A stretch of 64,000 nucleotides of DNA from G965230065 sp965230065. GTDB taxonomy: Bacteria > Bacteroidota > Bacteroidia > Cytophagales > Cyclobacteriaceae. The position numbers and the translations under genes were made by a program. The notes beneath the pieces are model-generated. The model saw nothing but the letters and a program-made list of their open reading frames with translations, had not been told where the DNA came from and made no database searches. This document shows, in pieces, positions 60,342 to 64,000 of the stretch. Positions within the stretch are counted from its first letter, which is position 1. Each line of letters begins with the position of its first letter. The DNA lies in the NCBI GenBank assembly GCA_965230065.1, contig OZ245942.1, positions 434,001 to 498,000 on the forward strand. Reading direction: 5' to 3'.

Positions 60342-60491
60342 ATGAAAGCAACCAAAAATCTAGTAAAATTCATTGGAGAGTCAAGTGTGAGAACTTTGTT
60401 GGTAACCCTGACCTCTATAGAGAACAGCATTAAAAGAACCAATAATGTTGTGGTAATGGAAAACGGACAATTCATTAAAAAAAGTGCATAG
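60342..60491 (+). CDS. Small protein of 49 residues
   Basis: An ATG-started frame of 49 codons encodes a product starting MKATKNLVKFIGESS and ending FIKKSA. It is mildly basic, with helical, amphipathic character and no membrane segment. An AGAGAAG sequence a few bases ahead could aid ribosome binding. It stands alone between a terminator and a promoter-like region on one side and a strong terminator 200 bases downstream. It is too short for a family call, but coding is plausible because its codon use resembles its neighbours. Confidence 0.5.
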   Translation: MKATKNLVKFIGESSVRTLLVTLTSIENSIKRTNNVVVMENGQFIKKSA

Positions 60492-60690
60492 TGCTTTGTC
60501 AAAGTTTGAATGTCGAATTGGATTTGAGTGTAGTTTGAGGTTGGACGAGGCGGAGGTTCGCGATTTTAGCCCAAAGCTAAATGAGCGGTTCTCCAACGAA
60601 GTACAGACTCAAAATACGCCAAAGACAATCGGCAATTTAAGCTTGACAATGCACTGAAATATCTGGTAGGATTTGTTTGACATATAAAAA

Positions 60691-60729
60691 GCAAAAAACC
60701 GTACTGTGGTTGCAGTACGGTTTTTTTGC
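60691..60729. terminator. Strong bidirectional terminator
   Basis: Arms gcaaaaaaccgtactg and cagtacggtttttttgc are almost perfectly complementary around a 6-base loop, with A- and T-runs inside the outer stem. It can terminate plus-strand transcripts of the small gene and minus-strand transcripts of the PVC-type gene. Confidence 0.9.
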
Positions 60730-60733
60730 TTTT

Positions 60734-60908
60734 AGCGGCAAACTTTTAGCCACTAGCTGCAAGCCATGCCTGCAAGTCGCTTATGGCTAATGACTGGCAG
60801 CTCTTTAAAAAGAATGTGTCCGCCACTTCTTGTAAGCGTGTACTGAAGTGGCGGACACGTGTGCGATAAGTATAGCTAATGGCTGGCAGCTTGTGGCTTT
60901 ACAGCTAC
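60734..60908. repeat. Heptamer array I with nested GTCCGCCAC palindrome
   Basis: The left arm (60734-60803) has ten units including agccact, agctgca, agccatg, cctgcaa, gtcgctt, atggcta, atgactg and gcagctc. The right arm (60874-60908) has agctaat, ggctggc, agcttgt, ggcttta and cagctac, roughly the inverse of the left. The GTCCGCCAC palindrome (60816-60858) lies between the arms. The right arm overlaps the stop codon of the PVC-type gene. Confidence 0.75.
60816..60858. repeat. GTCCGCCAC palindrome, copy 3
   Basis: The arms gtgtccgccacttc and gaagtggcggacac are perfectly complementary. Outside this 14-base core, the loop-side bases ttgta and tact are less well paired. It is inserted between the two heptamer arms of array I. 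Confidence 0.85.
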
Positions 60909-63900
60909 AACGAGCTAATCGCCGCTTTTTTCAACGAACTCAAATACGCTACCAAATCAACCAACTCCTGTTCGCTCATGGTACCGGAAAGGTTGGTCAT
61001 TAGTGAAGTTTCCAGTTCTTCCCGTGATTGTATGTCTGACTTGACGATGGTGGTAGTGGATCCACCCATTTTCTTCAACTGGATTTCATCCTCGGTTTCG
61101 CTGGCGATATAGCCTACTTCTTCCTGCCCGTTTTTCAGCTTAATGACAAAACCTTCGTAACCAAAGTTAATCCCTTCGTTGGGGTACATGATGGATACAA
61201 ACAAAGCTCCTTTTGACAATTTATTACCAATTTCAGATAAGTTTGGGCCGAAATCAATGCCCTTCCCGTTAATCTGATGGCAGGCATTACAGCCTTTGGT
61301 AGTAAACATCTTTTCTCCATTGGTAGCATCACCGGTTTTAGCCACCAGTTCGCTCACAGGGGGCAACGCCTTGTTAGTTGCTTCCTCCGGAATATCCAGG
61401 TACAGGGCAGCTTCTTTGCGGATGCTTTCCCGCCGGGCTTGTGATAGGCGCTGGGCCACAGCTTCTTTCAATTCGACAGGAATTTCCCCGTTCTTTACCA
61501 TGTCCAGCAAGCGGTTTTCTCCGCCCCAGCCGCCGTCGCCTATGGCATTTACCGCGGCTTTGCGCACTTCCATATTACCCGAGGCATCAGCAACCATGGG
61601 TTTCAGGATATTTCTTGATTCTTCGGAGTTCACCCTGCCTAGTGCCTGTGCCCAGGCAATGGCTTGCATTTCATCGGCTTGCTGAATTTTTGCTTTTACT
61701 TTTTGCTCACCTCCCATACGCAAAGCCAGTCCGAGAGCCTCTGCCCCCATGCTGTTGTCAATATTATTTTCGGCCATGGCAATCAGTTGGTCATTTTGGG
61801 TATTTAGCTCATAGGTTTCTATCAAATCCAGATAATCCTGCGTACCTTCTACCGAAGTGAGGGCTTTGTCAATATAAGCGCGAAGCGTTGGGTCCTTGCG
61901 AATCTTCTCCGTATCAGAATGCTTGAGCGCCAGCACCATGATCTGCCCTTGTAAGGGGTGCTCACCCTCTTTTAACAAACTGCTCAGCACTTCCTGCTTT
62001 TCAGCCTCCTGATGAAAATCAAAGGCCCGGAAAAAGCGGAATACTTCTGTGGTATCAGCTTCATTTTTTGTAGCCAGAATGGCCTCTTGCATATAAGGCA
62101 GCGCATCCTTGGAACGCACCCGCCAGATAATATCACGGCTGGCTTTATTAGCTACCGGGTCTTCTTTCCCTGCTATCCATGCAGAAAAAGCAGCATCGGC
62201 ATTAAGGTCTGAGGCAATGCCTAACGCTTCTAAATACCAACGGTCTTCACCATCATACTGGTCGGCCAGTGTGGCCCACATTTCAGGCTGTTCTTCCGCT
62301 TCCAGGTGACGAATGGCAATGGCTATTTCCCTTCTTACCTGAGCAGAAGGGTCTTCCAGCAGTGGCGTAAGTGTAGCTACCAAATCAAGGCCGTGCTGAC
62401 GGGCAGCGCGGATGGAGGTGATACGAATATCCGGGTTTTCATCCTGTAAAGCCTGCTGAATGTATTTTGGATCTAAATCAGCCAGCAGCCAAAACGCCCG
62501 GGCTTTCATCCGCGGGTTTTCTGAGTTGTACATTTTTTCCAGGGCGGGTTTTGCCTGCTCGCCCATTTCGTTCAGCTTGTTCCAGGCCAGGTAGCGGGTA
62601 GCCATGTTGGGGCTTTGCAAAGCTTCTGTTGCCCCTTCGGCAGAGGAAAGGTCAAGTTCAGGAATTTTGTATTGGCTGCCATGGGGTGCTACCCTGAAAA
62701 TACGGCCTTCTTCCTGATCACGCATCTGGTGGCCGCCCACGCCGGGGTCGTACCAGTCGGCAATGAAGAGGGAGCCATCGGGAGCTACACATACATCAGC
62801 AGGGCGGAACCACTGGTCACGGCCTTGTACGATGTTATCGATAGTTGCTTTGTATCCTGCCCCGTCATTTTCTACCGGATACGCCCTCACTACATTAGGG
62901 CCTGCATCGGAGTGGATTACCTGATTATGATATCTTTCGGGCAATAAACTTCCTTCGTAAACCAGAATGCCTGTGGGTGAGCCAGCGCCGGTTTGCAGGA
63001 GGTTGGGCACAACGCCAGGGTCGTTCAGGTGCCAGTGGCGTTTGGGAATTTCGGAATGCATATTGGTGCGCCGGGCTCTCCATCCGGCCCCTGTCATCTC
63101 GTCTTTATAACCATAGTTGCCATATTCCATCACGTAGTTGATGCGTACGCCCCGGTTGCCATCATCATCGTTATCTGATTGCCATAAAGTACCGTAAGAA
63201 TCTACAGCCACTTCATAATTGTTGCGAAAATTATGGCCTAACACTTCAAATTCGCTACCATCGGGATTGCAGCGAAATACCATGCCCTGCCGATAAGGGT
63301 TGCCGTCTGCTATTACTTCATTACCGGTTTCATCTACAATGATATTGCCTTCAGCATCCTTTAAGTGCTCTCCGGCATTTCCATAATTGAAGTACACTTT
63401 TCCGTCGGGGCCAAATACAAAAGCGTGTACAGCATGGTCGTGCTGTTCACCGCCTAATCCGGTAAATAATATTTTTTTATCATCGGCTTTTCCATCCCCA
63501 TTTTCATCGGTAAAAATGAAAACATGGGGACTGACCGAAACATACACATGCTTGCCAAATACGGCAATACCCAGGGCCGCGTTTATGTCATTTCCCTGAT
63601 AAAATACTTTAGTGTCATCGGCTTTTCCATCCCCGTCTGTATCTTCCAAAATCACAATGCGGTCCCCTTCAGGTTCGGTGGGGTTGTTAGGGTTGAGGGT
63701 AGGGCGGTAATTGTAACCTTCACAGACCCACACTCTGCCCTGGGCGTCAATATCTATATTAGTGGGATTAATGAGCATGGGTTCGGAAGCAAACATTGTA
63801 ACTTCCAGGTCATCCGGTGTTTCTAACCCAAGTAAAGCATTTTGGGGAAGGCGTTGTTCTGCTTCCGTTAGCTGGGCAAATTTTTCTTCATCCGATATTT

Positions 63901-63973
63901 CGGGTTCCTGATTACATCCATAATACAGTACGGAAGCACTGCATAATAATAAAGCATACTGAAAAGCTCTCAT
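60905..63973 (-). CDS. PVC-type heme-binding CxxCH lipoprotein with HEAT repeats
   Basis: This 1022-residue lipoprotein has a signal ending LYYGC. The N-terminal domain (about 50-440) is a membrane-bound dehydrogenase-type beta-propeller: LTVTMFASEPMLINPTNIDIDAQGRVWVCEGYNYRP-like text, RIVILEDTDGDGKADDTKVFYQG and VCVAPDGSLFIADWYDPGVGGHQ. The middle (about 450-870) consists of HEAT-like repeats such as ATRYLAWNKLNEMGEQAKPALEKM. The C-terminal cytochrome c domain has the heme motif CNACH (about 893-897) with GKGIDFGPNLSEIG. Family knowledge: such proteins act as extracytoplasmic dehydrogenases of unknown sugars or alcohols. It is a single-gene unit ending within array I. Confidence 0.92.
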   Translation of the reverse strand: MRAFQYALLLCSASVLYYGCNQEPEISDEEKFAQLTEAEQRLPQNALLGLETPDDLEVTMFASEPMLINPTNIDIDAQGRVWVCEGYNYRPTLNPNNPTEPEGDRIVILEDTDGDGKADDTKVFYQGNDINAALGIAVFGKHVYVSVSPHVFIFTDENGDGKADDKKILFTGLGGEQHDHAVHAFVFGPDGKVYFNYGNAGEHLKDAEGNIIVDETGNEVIADGNPYRQGMVFRCNPDGSEFEVLGHNFRNNYEVAVDSYGTLWQSDNDDDGNRGVRINYVMEYGNYGYKDEMTGAGWRARRTNMHSEIPKRHWHLNDPGVVPNLLQTGAGSPTGILVYEGSLLPERYHNQVIHSDAGPNVVRAYPVENDGAGYKATIDNIVQGRDQWFRPADVCVAPDGSLFIADWYDPGVGGHQMRDQEEGRIFRVAPHGSQYKIPELDLSSAEGATEALQSPNMATRYLAWNKLNEMGEQAKPALEKMYNSENPRMKARAFWLLADLDPKYIQQALQDENPDIRITSIRAARQHGLDLVATLTPLLEDPSAQVRREIAIAIRHLEAEEQPEMWATLADQYDGEDRWYLEALGIASDLNADAAFSAWIAGKEDPVANKASRDIIWRVRSKDALPYMQEAILATKNEADTTEVFRFFRAFDFHQEAEKQEVLSSLLKEGEHPLQGQIMVLALKHSDTEKIRKDPTLRAYIDKALTSVEGTQDYLDLIETYELNTQNDQLIAMAENNIDNSMGAEALGLALRMGGEQKVKAKIQQADEMQAIAWAQALGRVNSEESRNILKPMVADASGNMEVRKAAVNAIGDGGWGGENRLLDMVKNGEIPVELKEAVAQRLSQARRESIRKEAALYLDIPEEATNKALPPVSELVAKTGDATNGEKMFTTKGCNACHQINGKGIDFGPNLSEIGNKLSKGALFVSIMYPNEGINFGYEGFVIKLKNGQEEVGYIASETEDEIQLKKMGGSTTTIVKSDIQSREELETSLMTNLSGTMSEQELVDLVAYLSSLKKAAISSL

Positions 63974-64000
63974 GGTGGTTTGTTTATGTATTTTAAAAAA

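Larger units (their letters stand above)
60239..60904. other. Gene-poor region with small protein, terminators and repeats
   Basis: This 666-base stretch contains a terminator (60249-60271), a CAACTA/TAGTTG stem (60283-60299), a 49-codon gene (60342-60491), a strong bidirectional terminator (60691-60729), and a composite element of heptamer arms flanking a GTCCGCCAC palindrome (60734-60908). Nothing else is recognisable between 60492 and 60690. Confidence 0.7.

Noticed and set aside
1..64000. Search by eye for CRISPR arrays, tRNA genes, rRNA genes and complete insertion sequences
   Set aside because: No regularly spaced identical repeats, no T-loop-like GTTCGAATC with matching acceptor stem, and no transposase gene were found.

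Overview
The window is chromosomal DNA from a member of the Bacteroidota, most likely a marine or soil Cytophagales-type bacterium. The evidence is two complete SusC/SusD outer-membrane import pairs, Bacteroidota-style FtsX, ScpA, ClpS and YidC, many lipoproteins, PVC-type heme proteins, few clear Shine-Dalgarno sequences, and one promoter of the TTG / TAnnTTTG type. Nearly every gene is intact. I see no tRNA, rRNA, CRISPR array, phage or complete insertion sequence.

Layout. 1-6.2 kb: a DUF433/small-protein pair, then the housekeeping genes ftsX, yidC and pyrG, then an AT-rich orphan gene. 6.2-9.3 kb: an ECF sigma factor, a membrane-anchored putative anti-sigma protein and an outer-membrane barrel. 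9.5-16 kb: threonine aldolase, a UDG-like protein, two lipoproteins, a Gfo/Idh/MocA oxidoreductase, and a flippase-like protein coupled to scpA. 16.2-21.5 kb: dxs, a MarR-DOMON-NTF2 cluster with matching operator palindromes, and an MFS transporter. 21.9-25 kb: an SDR/DUF2867 protein and a second ECF sigma/anti-sigma operon ending in a Spy/CpxP-like protein. 25.3-39.9 kb: a secreted M14 carboxypeptidase facing two SusC-SusD-lipoprotein operons, with a Uma2 nuclease between them; no glycosidases are present, so peptide or protein uptake is more likely than glycan uptake. 40.5-47.4 kb: pabB/pabC, an alanine/serine-glyoxylate aminotransferase next to a fused FAD/Fe-S glycolate-type dehydrogenase, and a HigBA toxin-antitoxin pair. 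47.4-50.8 kb: a carboxypeptidase-regulatory-like protein, an Na+/solute symporter, clpS and recR. 50.9-58.1 kb: an accessory redox cluster of a six-gene operon (cupin, CMD, ABM monooxygenase, flavodoxin, two NTF2-like) divergent from an AraC regulator and an IorA/IorB-type molybdenum hydroxylase. 58.3-64 kb: DUF423, DUF2267, a barrel protein, a 49-residue small protein and a large PVC-type cytochrome c/HEAT lipoprotein.

The most unusual content is non-coding. At least nine intergenic sites carry degenerate tandem arrays with a strict 7-bp period. Most abut start or stop codons, and several are arranged as two opposing arms that can form a long hairpin. The core heptamer differs from site to site while the period is kept. 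A separate family of palindromes with the arm GTCCGCCACTTC occurs three times, once nested between two heptamer arms. A REP-like double palindrome and several nested palindromes fill other gaps. Together these suggest that heptamer arrays and mobile palindromes are major components of the intergenic DNA of this genome.
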